Origin: Certhia americana
Lineage: Eukaryota; Chordata; Aves; Passeriformes; Certhiidae
Direction of reading: 5' to 3'
Assembly (NCBI GenBank): GCA_018697195.1
Contig: CM031879.1
Coordinates: forward strand, 37,497,408 to 37,561,407
DNA: 64,000 nt
Within the stretch, counting starts at the first letter, position 1. Every line of letters begins with the position of its first letter. Of this stretch, positions 12,613 through 26,756 are shown piece by piece. The position numbers and the translations under genes were made by a program. The notes below the pieces were generated by a model that was not told where the DNA came from, made no database searches, and worked only from the letters and a program-made list of their open reading frames with translations.

Positions 12613-14594
12613 TTGTGCTTCAGCACAACTAAAAACAAAGGTTGCAGGAGTGTTGTGTTGTGTTGTGATTGCTCAGAAGACTGAGGACTTTTGTCATCAT
12701 TCAGATTTGCTTTTTGAATAGCATTTTGCATCTAAAGCTGAAAGAGACCTTTCATTCAAAAAAAAAAAAAAAAAAATCCATAGGTAATTTTCCATGCAGT
12801 TTCCATGGCAGAACTTGCTATTTGAGAAATTAGATTGTTTAACAGCAGCTTCTTTATTGGTCAAAGAGCTGCATTGGTTACTCATAAGAAATGTGATTTA
12901 GTGCTTTCTGAGAACTATATGCGTTTCTCACAAGTACAGTTCATTTTGTCCCAGGAGGCTCATGTCATCTCAAATAATATTTCAGGTGAGCTGGATGCAC
13001 AGCTACCATGGATGCACAGCTGTGTATAGTTCAGTATTTTTCCACTGTACTACCCTGTACCACAGAACTGCACTTCCCTGAAAGACTCATTTTACATTCT
13101 AATGTTGTGTAATGGATTACTTTTTGTAGATTGTGCAATTACTATTTTTTACCAAACACTGAAACCAATTAGCTTTTTTTTTCCTGTTTTGCTAAAGATT
13201 TAATTGAAGTTGACAACAGGGAGAACAGGGTCAAGCTTTGCCAAAATTCGCCTGGGGCTATATTGAAATTCAGGTAGAGGTTCTGCTCTGTCTGGTGAAT
13301 TTTTACCTATAATCTCTAGAATCCTGTATGTGGATGTAGCCTCTTAAAAAATAATTGTGACAAAAGCTAAGAGAAGCAAACCTGTTGCTGGTAGGCCTAT
13401 GTTTGCTTTCAGGGAAAGTGGGTTGTGTCTTGGTGGGCACAGTCCCCCCTTTCTTATGGGCAAGGAAGCAGTTTAAAAGCAGTTATAAATCGGACCTTCA
13501 ATCTATTATTACCTTTGGATATACATGAAATCTGAAACCTGAATCCCTTTTTTATTCTGACTTTACTTATTTTGTCTCTTTTAAGAATGAGATTATCACT
13601 TTGTCAGTACTGAGGACCTTTGAGAAAAGCGCAAATTATCATTTGTGTGACCACAGACATCTTCAGTTAGTTAGTTAGTTAGTTAGTTAAATGCCAGTGA
13701 AAGCTTCACCTGCAAGCACTGTACCTGTAGTGGAAACATGTCCATAATGAATTAATTCACATATGGTTTTCAATTATTTGAACAACTGAACAAAAGTATT
13801 GATTTGTTCTCCTCAGAGACCAGCATGATGAATTGTCCGCCTATGCTCTTTGTCCAGTCTATTGACATACATTTTGGATAGATTTTTTTGGATCAGTGTG
13901 ATTTCTTAACAAGAAGCTTTTGAATGGGAAAATTCCCAATCCAAGAAATAAGTAAACTTGTCAAAGTAATATCTAAAAGTAGTATGTCTACTGATTGTGC
14001 TTCACTGGGTTTCTCACTGTTTCCCTCAAAAACTCCCTATATTTGGAATGACAGAGAAAGAATATGTGGTTGTGAAATAGATACTTACCTTTAAAAAATG
14101 TAATACATGTACTTTTAAAAAGTTTTAAAATTATCAGTGATAAACTGATAGTGATAGTTACCAGAAGGTACGTAGTCAACTATGGAGGCGTAAGAAAAAA
14201 AGCGAAGTGCAAGGACAAACCACACTTGCATAAAATTGCCATAGCTAATTAATTTGGGAGCATGAACAGTGCAACAGATAACATTATGTATCATAGATAT
14301 TATCTATCATGTATCATATCTGTCTTGTATTTCCTGAAACTTAGTCCTGTGTTGCTTTTCATGGAAGATCAGTGACATTATGATATGTATATGAAAATGG
14401 GTGGGACCTTGATTGCATGGAGTAATTGTAATTAACACTGATTTTAGTATACTCTGTAAGTACCTTTTTGAAGTCATAAAAATTAAAATATGATTAAGAA
14501 ACCCTTTTGGGATTTAGAGTGCATTTTCACATTTTAATTGGGGAGCACAGAAAAGCAAGCTGCTTCTACAGATGATGAGTATACAGCCGTATGA
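12613..14594. other. Intergenic, no recognised gene
   Basis: AT-rich sequence with a short GTGTT repeat near 12646-12668, a poly-A run at 12758-12776 and an AGTT tetranucleotide array at 13665-13689. The open frames are short and show no motif. Confidence 0.5.
13665..13689. repeat. (AGTT)n microsatellite
   Basis: Six consecutive AGTT units, uninterrupted. Confidence 0.95.
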
Positions 14595-14828
14595 GTCAGG
14601 AGAGGTTTAGGTTGGATATCAGGAAAAAGATTTTCACCCAGAGGGTGGCTGGGCACTGGAACAGGCTCCCCAGGGCAGCAGTCACAGCACCAAGCCTGAC
14701 AGAATTCAAGAAGTGTTTGGACAACACTCTGGGATGCATGTGTGACTTTTGGGGTATCCTGTGCAGGGCCAGACTTGGCCTTGATGATCCTGAGAGGTCC
14801 CTTCCGATTCAGCATATTCTGTGATTCT
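14595..14828 (+). mobile_element. CR1 LINE 3' end
   Basis: Well-preserved plus-strand CR1 3' end. It holds the ordered blocks ggttggatatcaggaaaaag, gggcactggaacaggctccc, a ttgatgatcctgagaggtcc segment and the terminal tgtgattct. Open frames read through it on both strands, which is common for this conserved segment and is not evidence of a gene. Confidence 0.92.
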
Positions 14829-15429
14829 ACTTAAATACATCTAGGGACCAGAATGTCAGGGCAACTGATTATTCTTGTTGAGAATATAACTTTTTCTTCA
14901 GAAGGAAAGAGAAACAAGAGGAAATATGATTAAGTTGCCTTGGTTCGAGAAGCAGTTTGGTGCACATTTCTGTGCCTCCAATCAGCATCACTTCAGAGCT
15001 GATCTGTGTGACATTGTGATCTCCTTGCTCACTGCAATGCAGTCATACTCACTTGCCAAGTTACTCTATTTCCTTCATTTGCATCCCAGAGGCAAAAACA
15101 GCTTCAGGACCTGTGTGGATTTTAGATGCATACTAATGCTGATATGACTGTGTGTAGACCCAGTAAACTTGTTTGTCTAGAGACACTTTAAAGTCTTAGT
15201 TCCTGAGCTGGAGAGTCTGCAAGACTAGTCTGGCAAACATCTGGGCATACTCTATCTTTGCTTTTATTACAGTTAATTAGTGTGTGAACATGTGCTTGAG
15301 TCAGTTCAGAATCTAATTAAATGACATACAATATTTTCTTCCTGGAAGGTCTTCAGGAAAGTATGCACAGATTTAAGGTTCTTGACTATTTTGAGAACTT
15401 ACTTTTAATGTTAAGAAGAACACTTCTTC

Positions 15430-15768
15430 TTGGCAGTATACTACAGCCTTGGAGAGGGATTTTTCACAAGGACATGACATATAGGACAAGGGAGAATGGC
15501 TTCAACCCAAAAGACAGCAAGTTTAGAGTAGATATAAGGAAGAATTTCTTTATTGGTTTACTGTGAAGGTGATGAGCCACTGTCACTGGTCGCCCAGAAA
15601 ATGTGGCTGCCCCATACCTGGGAGTGTTCAAGGCCAGGCTGGATGAAGCTTTGAGCAAACTGATCTAGTGGGAGGTGTCCCTGCCCATGCCAGAGAGTGG
15701 GTGGAGTGGAACCAGATGTGATAAAGGTCTCTTCCAACCCACACCATTCCATAATTCTATGATTCTAC
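15430..15768 (+). mobile_element. CR1 LINE 3' end
   Basis: Plus-strand CR1 of a different subfamily from the copy at 14595. It shows a gatataaggaagaatttctt block, aggccaggctggatgaagct, tgggaggtgtccctgcccat, and the end ataattctatgattct. Lying 600 bp from another CR1 in the same orientation, it could be a separate insertion; the differing subfamily blocks argue against tandem duplication. Confidence 0.92.
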
Positions 15769-18700
15769 ACTAACTAACAATATTATCCAACACATGCTGG
15801 TGTTCATCTGCTCATAACCCTCAGATGACATTCTGGTAAATTTGCTCTTTCATTCACACTCAAAGCCCTCAGATTTGCTTTCAAGTTGACCCATGTTCTT
15901 TTCCAGGCCAGAGTCCAAATTCTCATTTTTTTCACTGTAATGACTGCAGCACTGTCAAACATTTATATCTAACTTTTTAAAGAAAAACTATTTGAAGAAA
16001 TAGACAATGCTATTGGGGTTAACACCAGGTTGTAAGGGTCTTCTGTACTGGTTTCTCCACAGCCACTGATGATGAACAAGGCTCATCTTAGCAGCACTCT
16101 TGTCATATCAGCAGCTGTCATCAAACAGTGTGGATCCTCCCATTTTTTTCCAGGTGTGTTTTAGTGCCTGCCCTGGTGGTCTAGACTCTCTCACATAGGC
16201 AGTGCTGCAATGAGCCTATAAGTGCTTCATACTGAAACTCTGTTTGATGGTTCCATCTCTCTGCACTGACGCAAGAAATCTCTGAGTAAATTCCCTTCAA
16301 GAACATATAGTTAGTCATGCTTGACAAGCAGCCCTTGGAGGCAGTGGCTCTGAGCATAGTGACTGCTCTGTGATTGCCAGCTTGCTCCTGATGATGTGAG
16401 GGTGTGGACACAGCAACCAGCTCAGGTTTTTACCTTGTGATCTATTCCCTGCAGAGGCCCAGCAATGTAAGAGTATCCCTAACAAAGGCCTTCTGCTATA
16501 CCAGAGAGTGAGGTGGTAGAGTGAGGGGGAGAAATCATCAGAGGAGAAACATGGCTTGATTCTACTCAGCTTAGTTTTTCTGAGTCCAGCTTTGTCCTCT
16601 GATTTCAATAATACTGTTTTTTTTTTAAGGTACAGTGTCCACCTGTACCCTGGCCAGTACATATGCCAAACTGCCCTAGATGCATTGAGGATCTACACTA
16701 AGGCGTTGTTGCACATTATATTATGCTGAGGTAACTGAGTCTACTTCTTCAGGTCCAGCCATGAAGGTAATTAAGCTAAAAAATCAGTGAAGATTCAGCA
16801 CTGATTTTATGGTAGGAGAATGGATCCTCACAATCCTCAAAAGGATTATTCTGAGGAAAGGCAGAAGTACTGCTGATCTTTATTGTCACCTTTCTTTACT
16901 GGGAAAATTTCATACACTGAGAGCAAGCCTTTCAAATCCTGCTCTTCTCCAGCACTTTTCCTGCAGTTACACCTGCATTTCACTCACCTTCACCAGTGTA
17001 ATATACTTAGTTTTCCTATCCAGGATCCTCTCCACTAGATATACCCACTGAATTTTCTGGTAACTGCCAGTGAGTAGTGGAGGTGCACTGTTGAAATCAT
17101 GCCAGGATAAGGTCCCATATACAATGACATGCAGCTACAAGAATCCTGGACCAGCCTGATACTATTATTAATAGCATTAATGCTAGGGCCTATCACTACA
17201 ATTCCTCCTATTGTCTTGATAGCTGCTGTTTTTATCATTTGATGATATCTTGTGTGGTAGGAGAGACAGAAGGATTCAATAAGTCTGAGTGATTAGAGTA
17301 AGTTTGGGTCCAGCAACTTTACCTCCTGTCTCCAAGTCCAGTTTGGCTGTTACCAGCTAGGGAATGTCCCCTGATTTTTCCCACTGCTCTGAGTTACTAA
17401 CCAGAATGGAGCATGAGTACTGTACAATGTCTGTCATTATAAAGACTGAACTAAATTAGCTTTGCTGAAGCCAAGAGGACTCCATAAGGTTGAACATTTC
17501 TGTGTCACATTCTCCAGTGCTATGTGTGAAACCTGTGTGGGCAGTCAGGCTTTTACTTGATTATGCATCACTAAGACAATGTCAATGGATTTCAGATGGG
17601 GAGAACTGAGTATTGGAACACTGAACAGCTCAGAAACTCAGCAAGGACAATAGAAAGAGAAGGGCACTGGTATCAGCAGACTGTGGGATAGGAATTTGCT
17701 TGACTTGTCATTTTTTCTTTTGCTGTTTCCCTGCAAAATGTCTCAATTTTGCAGTTAACTAATTTTTTTTTCCTTCTGAAGTGAAACTAAACAGACTATT
17801 TTGAACTTGAGTTCTCTGGCAGCAAGAAGGGAAACTCTTTATCTCATAGTTGGGCCAGTAAGGGTTTTAAAATCTCTTTTCTTTTTCACCTCCAGAGATA
17901 CCTGTGGATTCTTAGTATCCATGCAAAAGAAAATCTGGGTCTGTTTTCCTAGGCTGTGAAGGATTTCAACATTGACTTTACGTAAAACGACTGCACTTAC
18001 CTGTACTCTGGGATATTTCCAAGAGAACAGGACTATTATGAATGTCTATTATTATTTAAGAAGTGCAGGGCATTTCAGGATCTTGGTTCACATTTTTCTT
18101 CTGGTGCAGGACTAGAAATATAAGGTGGAGAGCTGAAAAGATGTTTCCCTCTATATCCAGACTTTGCAACACCGTCCCCCATCAATTATGTGTGCTTTAC
18201 ACTTTCATTCTGTGTAGATGTGGGAGGGGGAGCTTTTCCCAAAGCACTGTTCATCTTCCAGGCCAACAGTGTAGAAGCAAATCTGGCTCAGCCAACTTAC
18301 GCAACAAAATAAAGAAAGGAGAACATAGCATATGTGTATGGCTGCCTGAAGTCCATGGTCATGCTGAAGGTGAGTGTTCCTGCTTGCAGGGAGCACTGCT
18401 ATGCAATGAGAGACAGCAGTCCTGACACGGCTCTGACACTTTCTGTCTGTGCTGTATGGCAAAATGCTGTCTGCTGGTAGGGTAGATCCTTCAGTATTTG
18501 TTTTGCTGGAAAGGTGACTGACACTTTGTTGGGTACAGGGTTTGCATTTCCAATTCCTATCTTGCACTTGATTGATCTGATACCTCACTGAACTTGTCCA
18601 GGCCTCAATATTAGTGCCATTTCTTCCATTTACATGTGAGCAACCAAGTCAGGTGAAGATTGTACAATTTTTCAGGAGAAGTTGTTTCCTGATGGGGCAA

Positions 18701-18834
18701 TTTCATGTGGCCATGCTGGTTTGACAGATAGAGCAAGTTAAGTCAAGGGAGAATGATAGAGCTAGTCAAGACCCCAGGATCCAGATGGCTCAGCCAATAA
18801 AATTCCATATAAACACTATCCAGATTTATGGTAG
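15769..18834. other. Intergenic, no recognised gene
   Basis: Mixed AT-rich sequence. Several open frames of 60-120 codons occur on both strands, with no domain, splice signal or codon pattern that I would accept as coding. No named repeat was seen. Confidence 0.45.
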
Positions 18835-18893
18835 GAATCAATAATCTTAAAGGTCTTTTTCAACCTGAATGATTCTTGACCCTCTATGATGGG
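18835..18893 (+). mobile_element. CR1 LINE 3' tail fragment
   Basis: A short plus-strand match to the last 60 bases of CR1 (aatcttaaaggtctttttca, then cctgaatgattctt and a ctatgat end). Upstream similarity fades, so this is a 5'-truncated or decayed copy. Confidence 0.6.
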
Positions 18894-21800
18894 ATCTCTA
18901 GAGACTGATGTGAAAGTTTGATTCCCTCCCTCTCGTTTCTGTCACGGTCATGCTATTATTCTGGGCTTTGTGCTAAAGATAGTGGGACTGAGTGGTAGTG
19001 CTTCCTGCACTTCAGTTAAAATACCATGTTTGATATACCTAGAGGACCCAACACTACCATTTTTAATGCCTGTGTTGGTATTTCTGATAAAAGCTAAAGG
19101 CTGTTTACATCCATATATATATTCAGTCAAGTATTTAAGTGAATTTTGTGCTGTGAGACTGGCCTGCTAAGGGAATTTCTTAATATTAAGTGCATAAAAT
19201 GCTTTTTAACTGTGTTTCTATGGAATTCATTCCCTGAGAAATTTAGTCTAAAACTACTTTCAGTGATACATGCCAGAATTGAATCTTCATGTACAACAAA
19301 TGAATTGCAGTGAGCCATGAAGGATATTTTAGGATCCAGTGCTGCCAGCTATTGAGCTGTGCTAACTCTCTGGAAAGTTGAGTAGGGGACTACCTCTGTG
19401 CAGAACTCCTAGACTTTTGAATTTGCATTATTCAAAGCTACTTCTCCTGTTCCCACATAAAAATACAAATTGCATGGAGTGCAGCAAAAGCAAATACAAC
19501 TGGCATTATTTTCCAGACTTGCTAAACAAAACAGCATTGTGGACAAGTGAAGAGGAACAGTTAGTCCTTATGCTGAGCATAGCAGGAACTATTTGAGACA
19601 TAATTTATCTATTGCATTAATTAGTTTTCGGGGTTAATGTTATTATTCATGGATTAGATTATCATTCACAAGGACAGAAGAACTGAAGAAATCCAAGAGA
19701 CTAGGCAAAGCAAAGACATGTTTTTCCCATCAATGGGTTGATAAATATTTCGGTACAGAAATGGTCAATACTTTAGGGCAAAGCAAAACTGCAAGTGTTG
19801 AGAATTTCTTGGATAAAGCTTCCATCACCAGCTGTTAGGCATTTTAAAGGCATTATTTCATTTTCCACTAACCACAAAACAAATTGTGACTTGCACAGGA
19901 AGGCATTCTAGCTTTGCATCACTGGGAATTCAAAAAAAGAGAAAAATTATTATTTTCTTCAGACCATTATGAGTGTTGTGGAATGTGTTTAAGACGAAGT
20001 TCAATTATCAAAAAACTCCTGGAATTTAAATATTTTACCAGTACAGTATCAGGAAACTTCAGGCATTATATGATATTCATTAGGGGTTTGGTTTCATTCA
20101 TATCAAACAACATAAACAAAGATGGGCACATTCCAGGATTTTAGATGTAGAAATTTAAAAGAGAAAGTGTTCCTACCCCTATTTTTATGAACACAACTTT
20201 CCTAATATAGAGTAGTAATTTCAGGGAGTGGGATTATAAATCAGTTAGAAAACTGGCCTTGTTGCTTAGATTTGGGCAGAATATAATTATTGTAAAGCTT
20301 TAGAGAACAGATGGCCAGAGATTTCAGAACTGATAAATACCAGCTTTCTGCTTTGGACTGGTCAGTGTTAGGCCTAGAGGTCACAATCAGGCTGCTCTGA
20401 GTTTTCTTTCTATGTCTGATTGTAGCAGGACTCTTCAGCCTCTCAGGGTTTCCTGTAAGAATCCATCCTTGGTCACTCAGCAATCCAGTGGGGTACCCTG
20501 GCTATCTGGTTACCAGAAAGCACTACTGCACAGGGCTCCAGCACACGACTAGCAAAGGAATGAGACAGCTGTACCAAGATGAATTTTGCTTACTTTGGGC
20601 CTTTGTTTCTATTGGTTATCTTGACTGTCAGCATCACTGTGTCAGCAATAGATCATGCTTGATTGCAACCTTCTGAATATTCTTTTTAATTTTTCCTGAA
20701 ACATATTTAAGGATCAAAGAACACTGAATAAATTCAAAAGGGGTTTTTTAAAATTTTGAGTGCAGACTTAAAATATGTCAGGAGAGATCAATAGTGGAGG
20801 ATGTTTCAATGGAAGCAATTTCTTTAGAACTACTTCCTTTCCTTTTAGTCCTCTCCAGACACAGTGGAGCTTCAGCTTAGCCAACTGCTGCAACATTTCC
20901 GGCTGTCAGACTTTGGGATATATCAAAAAACATGAATTATACTGCTGTCCTCACATACCTTATGGGAAACAAGGAATGTCTGTGTGAACTGCCGTATGTT
21001 TCATCCTGTCAGCACTCTGACAAGGTTCTGCAAATGTGGGATTGCTTGGGGAAAAGTTGAGCAAAGACGTAAGAATCTTTGGAAGTAAAGGGATCACTGA
21101 GGTTTTATTCTGAAAGCATGTGAGTAATTTCTGAGGCCTCACAGAGAAAAAAAAGAGAAGTATCTTATGACCTGTTACAGCAAAAATAGCAATGAAATGA
21201 TTGTGGGTCTTTCTCTAAATATCTTTGGATTGCCTGTTAGCAATTCACAGTCTTGGCCAACAGCAGAGTGACATGTGCCTTTAAAACATATTTGGTGTTT
21301 GTAGCCTTTTAGCACCGGAGGACATCTTCTAACATGCAGCTTGCAACAGCAGCTACCTGAATTGGTGTGTTTTCTCTCATGCTGTAATGTTTTTTCCACA
21401 GACAAGAGAGATTAATCAAAATCAGAAATTTTAGTCACTGCTCTCTTTAACCACTTACAGGATTAGAAAAGACAGCAACAAAGACATCAATTATTAAACC
21501 ATAATTTACCTTATTGTGTCCAAAATAGTTAACATCAAAGAAAATGCCATTTATTTTTCAGTAACACACAACATAATTTATACATTGCATTTGAAGTATG
21601 TGAACTTCAGTGTTAAGTTAACATAAATATTCAGCATTTGAGTCAGGAATTCCAGCAAAGGAACAAACTCTTTGTCCTTATCTTTCACTGCCTGTAATCA
21701 TTTCTCCTTGCTAGGTGAGTGACTGTTGCTATTCTTGGTGATTGGCAGAGCAGTCTGTGAGGCTGATTGTCAGCAAAATGACACGAATTATATTAGCACC

Positions 21801-24689
21801 TCTCCCTTTCTTATAGACTGCTTCATCTTACCCCCATCATTTGTATCTTAACTTTGAATGTTGTTATTAGGCCTCATGTTCTTCTGTTCTCCCAGTCTTG
21901 AAGAAAAGAGTATTTTTCACTTTGACACACTATGTAACAGTGTCTTCTCCCTTAATATAGGGAGATTATAAAAAATTCTTTGAAATATATTTATATAAGT
22001 AATAAAAGTTATTTCTTGAAAAAGTTTTTACTTTTCTTCCTTGCAACATGTGATGGTGCATTGCTGCAATTTTTCTTTCTTCCAGTCATTCACCCCTTCG
22101 CTACCTCAAACTGTCTGATCCCAATTAATTGCATCTGATTTACTGAATAGGTCCTCAAATTCCCACCAAATTATTACACTCCTAATTTTTTTGTAGAAAA
22201 AAAGGAGAGGACCTGACAGGTGAAGTCAAGAAGAGCTTAACTGTTCATATAATTGAAGTCTTAACAGTTTTATCAGCGAGGTATCAGCATCCCAGGTCTT
22301 TTCATAGGATGACCATGATACTGATGTTAATGGCTTTTTTCTCACTCCAGGGCTCATTTTCATGTGTTGGCTACACCTTGCTTTTTCTTCATTTATCTAC
22401 AATGTGACATCACATCTGGGTTTGCAATATATGTTGTAGTCTACATATGCTGGTTATACCTGAGTTTTGTGAAGCTTAACACAGGTTTTGTACAACTCAC
22501 AAAGTTACATTTATTCAGTAACCAGTAGCTGACTGCTAGAGAGTTTTTATATAGCTGGGACCACCAGCATCCTCCTCTGCCCAAACTTTCAATGTCCATG
22601 CTGTCACCTCATGCTTGTACTCCTACACTCTACATTATTTTAATATAGAAAAGTAGTTCATCCCCTACGATAACTATTTGTTGCTATCATCTATTAGTTA
22701 CGGAAATATATAAAAATATAAAAATATATAAAAACATATATAAAACATATAAAACCATACGAGAATATTTTATCAATCATTTAATTTATAAAAAATAATA
22801 CTGTATTTCATTTTTGCGTCTTGCTAAATTTTCCTTAGCTTTCAATATGACTTACTTTTGGGATCAAAGTTACTGCTTTTCCTATTTTAGTCAGTTCTGG
22901 AAGTTTGGTATCTTTACCTTTTTTGTATTCATTGCCCTTAGATCCTTCCAAGTCCTCACTGGCAATTCAGTTCTTGTTATGAAGGAGCAAAACATCATCT
23001 CCTCATTGGTCCTATTTCCATTATTTCCTCATAACAAGTAGCTGTATTAATTATTTTGGTGGTTTTAATATTTTGTATTCCAAATGAATGCTTCATTGAA
23101 CTATTCCATTACCAAAGTGTTTAATTTTTAAAAGTAAAGGAAGTAGTAATATAAAACCTCTGTACGCTGCCTCTATTTAACATTCAGATCCTGCCTGATC
23201 ATTTCCGGGCAGAATTTGTTGTAATAGTAAAAGTAAGTGGCTTTAAAAAAGGTATCTTATTAATCTAATCAGAGCAAAGTAACAAACATCTGAATAGAAA
23301 TGTTCTGATGACAGGGAATATTCTGATAAGAGGATGAGTGCTATGTATACTTGAAAGGCCCTGAATAAATGGCTAGTAAGATTATCTTCTCTCGAATACA
23401 TCCAAATTTTGTGTTCCATCAGACATTTATTACTTATAAAACTAATGTAATAAAGAACATCAGTTCACCTCTGAGAGGCTGAATGAGTGTGTATTTAAAA
23501 AGAAAATATTAGGAGCTGTATTCTGAAATATATAAAAATGCAGTTTTAGCCATTGCTATATTTACTGACACATTGCCAATGAAATTTTATCTTATTATCT
23601 AAATGTGATAAAAATCAGTAAAACATTTTTGAGGGTTCCAGAGGTACCTCTCAGCTTAGATATTTGCAGATGGCAGGAAGATCTTGAAACCCTGACTCAT
23701 CATTTGAGGATGGTTACATTCAAGTAATATGACCATTTTTCTGGGCATTTATTAAATGACAGAGATGCCTGACAACAGTCCCCAAAGAAAAAAAGCTCTA
23801 GTGTTGGTTCTTTTTTTCAGATCACTTTCTTCCTGAGAATTGCATAAAGCTCACAGGTTTGGTAGTTGTTTGTGGGAAGTGTTAAGCTTTTCTTTGACAT
23901 AATTTTACTCATTCTTTTTTCATGTTAATCTTGCTACCTTTTAAAAATAGTGTCCAAGAATTACTAAGAGTAATGCAAGTGAAAAAGAAAAGATATTCAA
24001 ACTTAAGTTAGTAGATGATTTTTCGAATCAGCAGAAAAAAAAAGTCTTGCTGGTCTCTTGAAGACCATTCCTTGAAGTTCAAGAAGCATGGTTAAATAGA
24101 AACAGGTGCTGGAGAATGGATGTCTCTGCAGATGATTTAGGTAGTTACTGGCATGAATCTTCTCTGAAATTAGGAAATCCAAGAGGTACCTGTCAGGAAA
24201 AATGTCTTTAGAGAAGGAGAGAGGAGACAAGGAAAATTATATGCATGGTTGGCATGACCACTGAGTAGAAAAATAAAATTACTTCTCCAGATAGGAAAAG
24301 ATTTATAAGGACCATAGCTGTCTGTCAGATGAGAATCTAACAGCGTAAAGTTCAAACAGTGAAAAGTAGAACATTGAATTATTTAACAAAAGTGATGTTA
24401 ACACACAGCAATCTGAGACTCTGCATGAAACAATACTAAAGGTAACATAACTGGGGCCTTATGAATATCTGTTTCTGGTAGGAAACATAGATGTGTACAT
24501 ACACACAATTGCATGGAATAGCTGAATATACCATACAGTCTGCTTTATTAAATTAATTGTTATTACTGTATTTAGTACAGTAATTTAAAAAGAAATTTGG
24601 AAATGCTGGCCCAGAGATGAGGAAGTAGCAAAACACCTTCAGAAAATGATGGTATATGTTTGATGTGAGCATGTTTCTCCTCTACTCAG
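18894..24689. other. Intergenic, no recognised gene
   Basis: AT-rich sequence of about 5.8 kb. It includes an A/T-rich simple region with repeated ATAAAA and TATATAAA words at about 22700-22765. No gene, RNA or named transposon was recognised. Confidence 0.45.
22700..22765. repeat. AT-rich simple repeat
   Basis: Imperfect repetition of atataaaa and acatataaaa words over about 65 bases. Confidence 0.75.
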
Positions 24690-25182
24690 CAATGGTGAGC
24701 ACACAGATTGGAGTGTTGTGCCCAGTTCTGGGCTTCCCAGTAGGAAACAGATATGGATATATTGGAGACAGTCCAGTGAATGGTCCCTATGATTAAAAAA
24801 CTGGAGCTTCTCTCCTGCAAGGGAAAGGCTGAGGCTGCTCAGCCTGAAGGAAAGGCAGTTCAAGGGAAACAGTTCACAATGGAAGGATGTAAAGAGGTTA
24901 AACCAGAGGTTTTTTCCATTGATTTCTGGTGACAAGATCAGAGGAAAACTGTAATGTAAGAGGTTCCTTCTGAACCTCAGGAAACAGTCCTATACTGTGA
25001 GGATGACTGAGCACTGGCACAGGCTGCCCAGAGGGGTTGTGTAGTCTCCATCCTTGGAGATATTCAAAAGCCATCTGGAGATGGTTCTGGGCAACCAGCT
25101 CTGGGTGGCCCTGATTGAGCAGGGTGCTGAATGAGGTGCCCCCCTCATGTACCTTCCAACTTCAACCAGCCTGTGATTCTAC
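24690..25182 (+). mobile_element. CR1 LINE 3' end
   Basis: About 490 bp of plus-strand CR1 3' sequence. Blocks seen in order are gtgcccagttctgggcttcc, ctggagcttctctcctgcaa, ctgaggctgctcagcctgaa, ctccatccttggagatattc, and the tail accagcctgtgattctac. It is one of the longer and better-conserved copies here. Confidence 0.9.
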
Positions 25183-26000
25183 AAGTTAAGCATAGGTATA
25201 GGTACATGTCAGTTCTGCATATATTCCCCTGTGTCTGTGTTATTAGAACTGCTAACACAAATTTGACTAGTTTTGCACTGCTGAGGACACAAAGGCCACT
25301 CTAGGGAAGACATCACAACTGGTAGTCATGAATTATGAAGAGGATGAAGTGTAATTTAATGCATACACTAGGAGTATTTTGAAGGACATTTACATGTGAT
25401 TATATGAGACAGCAAGTAAGGAGAGATGTGTGATATTTTCAACTTTCTAAACAAGGCAAATAAAAAAATTATATCGGACAATTATAAAGTCATTGCTTTA
25501 GAAGACATCTGTTTGAAAAAAAATATTCTTCATACAGCCAACTATCTAACTGATTTGTTATCTATTCTTTAAACAACTAGAAAATTATATTTTCAGCAAT
25601 AGGCTTCTGAAGTCCATAAGGCCCTCAGAAATCATGGTAATTTTCCTGAACTGTGAAAGAGACACGCTTACCTGTCTGTTTTATTAACAGGCATTTGCAT
25701 GTCTAATTTGTGCTGAGATTTCACTCTGATGGAGAAGTAAAGGGTCAAAACTAACTGTATTTTGGAAGAAAGATTTTAAAGTTGATCTGGCAACTCAATC
25801 AAATTTTCTCAGCTTCTGAGACATAGGCTCAGCCTGATCCCAAAAGCTCCATTTCAATCTTTTGATTAGCAGAGCTTGACAGCACCTCTTGGCTGACAAA
25901 TTAAGCCACCATGGTGCAAACTTTGCATTCTGACTCATAAAGGCTATTTGCAAGTATCACTAGCAAGCTTTGGAATAAATCCTTATTTCAGGTTTTTTTG

Positions 26001-26037
<37 letters not shown>

Positions 26038-26129
26038 CTTTTTCTTTTTTAAATTCCAGTAAGGATTTAGCATAGCAAGATATTTTATACACAGAATCAG
26101 TTGTTTGATGGGGATTTTTTCCTTATGGG
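25183..26129. other. Intergenic with a long poly-T tract
   Basis: AT-rich unique-looking sequence ending in a T-rich run at 26005-26051, 80 bp before the LTR at 26130. Confidence 0.5.
26005..26037. repeat. Poly-T tract (33 T), extended by T-rich sequence
   Basis: Thirty-three uninterrupted T, then C-interrupted T runs to about 26051. It could be the reverse-strand poly-A of an old retrocopy, but no transcript-like sequence was recognised next to it. Confidence 0.95.
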
Positions 26130-26756
26130 TGTCGTGGTTTGTATGGCAGATGTCTGCTAAGGAAGCCTCCCTTGAAATAGAGAATGTAAACCCTCTCCCT
26201 CTGAATTATTATTATAATTTTGAAATTAAGGGGCTCTCAGGCAAAGATATGGGGATAGGAATAACAGTTCTTTATTAGGCAAACTAAAATAAAACAAAAC
26301 CAAAACAAAACATGCAGTATTACAAGGAACAAAGTAATCAGGATACAAGAGTCAGGATACAACCCGACACTCTGTGGGTCAGGGTGTTGGTTGCAGTCCC
26401 ATTCAATGGTGGCTGCAGTCCCAGTGGCAGATGTGGCTCTGTTGAATTGATGCTCCTGTAGAAAGAGTGGAATTCTTTCGCTGAAGGTCCAATGGTGATA
26501 GATGGGCCTGGTCTTCCTCTGAGAATCCAGTGAAAAGGCTGCCTTGGTGTTCCAACTCCCAGATTTTTATTCAGGTAGGAATATTTGGCTCCTCCTCCTG
26601 GATGGAGCATTTCTCAGTGGGATGATGGAATTCTATCAGTGAGACTCACTGGCCCATTAGCAGAAGATCTCTCCCTGGAGGGAGGCTGGGTTGTGAAGAG
26701 ATAAGAAAACTGCCCCAGCAGGTTTATTGACAGTTGGCCATTGACAGACAATTACA
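26130..26756 (-). mobile_element. ERV LTR, minus orientation
   Basis: About 627 bp bounded by TGTCGTGG on the left and ATTACA on the right, which read TGTAAT...ACGACA in the sense direction. The acaaaccacgaca terminus is common in passerine ERV LTRs. The minus strand carries an AATAAA signal near 26271 and, further in the 5' direction, a GC-richer U3. Just outside the right end, 26757-26776 is pyrimidine-rich on the plus strand, so the sense strand has a G-rich run resembling a polypurine tract. I found no matching target-site duplication, so this may be a 3' LTR left from a truncated provirus, not a clean solo LTR. The 90-codon minus-strand frame inside it has no retroviral motif. Confidence 0.7.

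Noticed and set aside
14534..14824. Open frames on both strands at 14534-14824
   Set aside because: They are contained in the CR1 3' end; the translation reflects the repeat, not a host gene.
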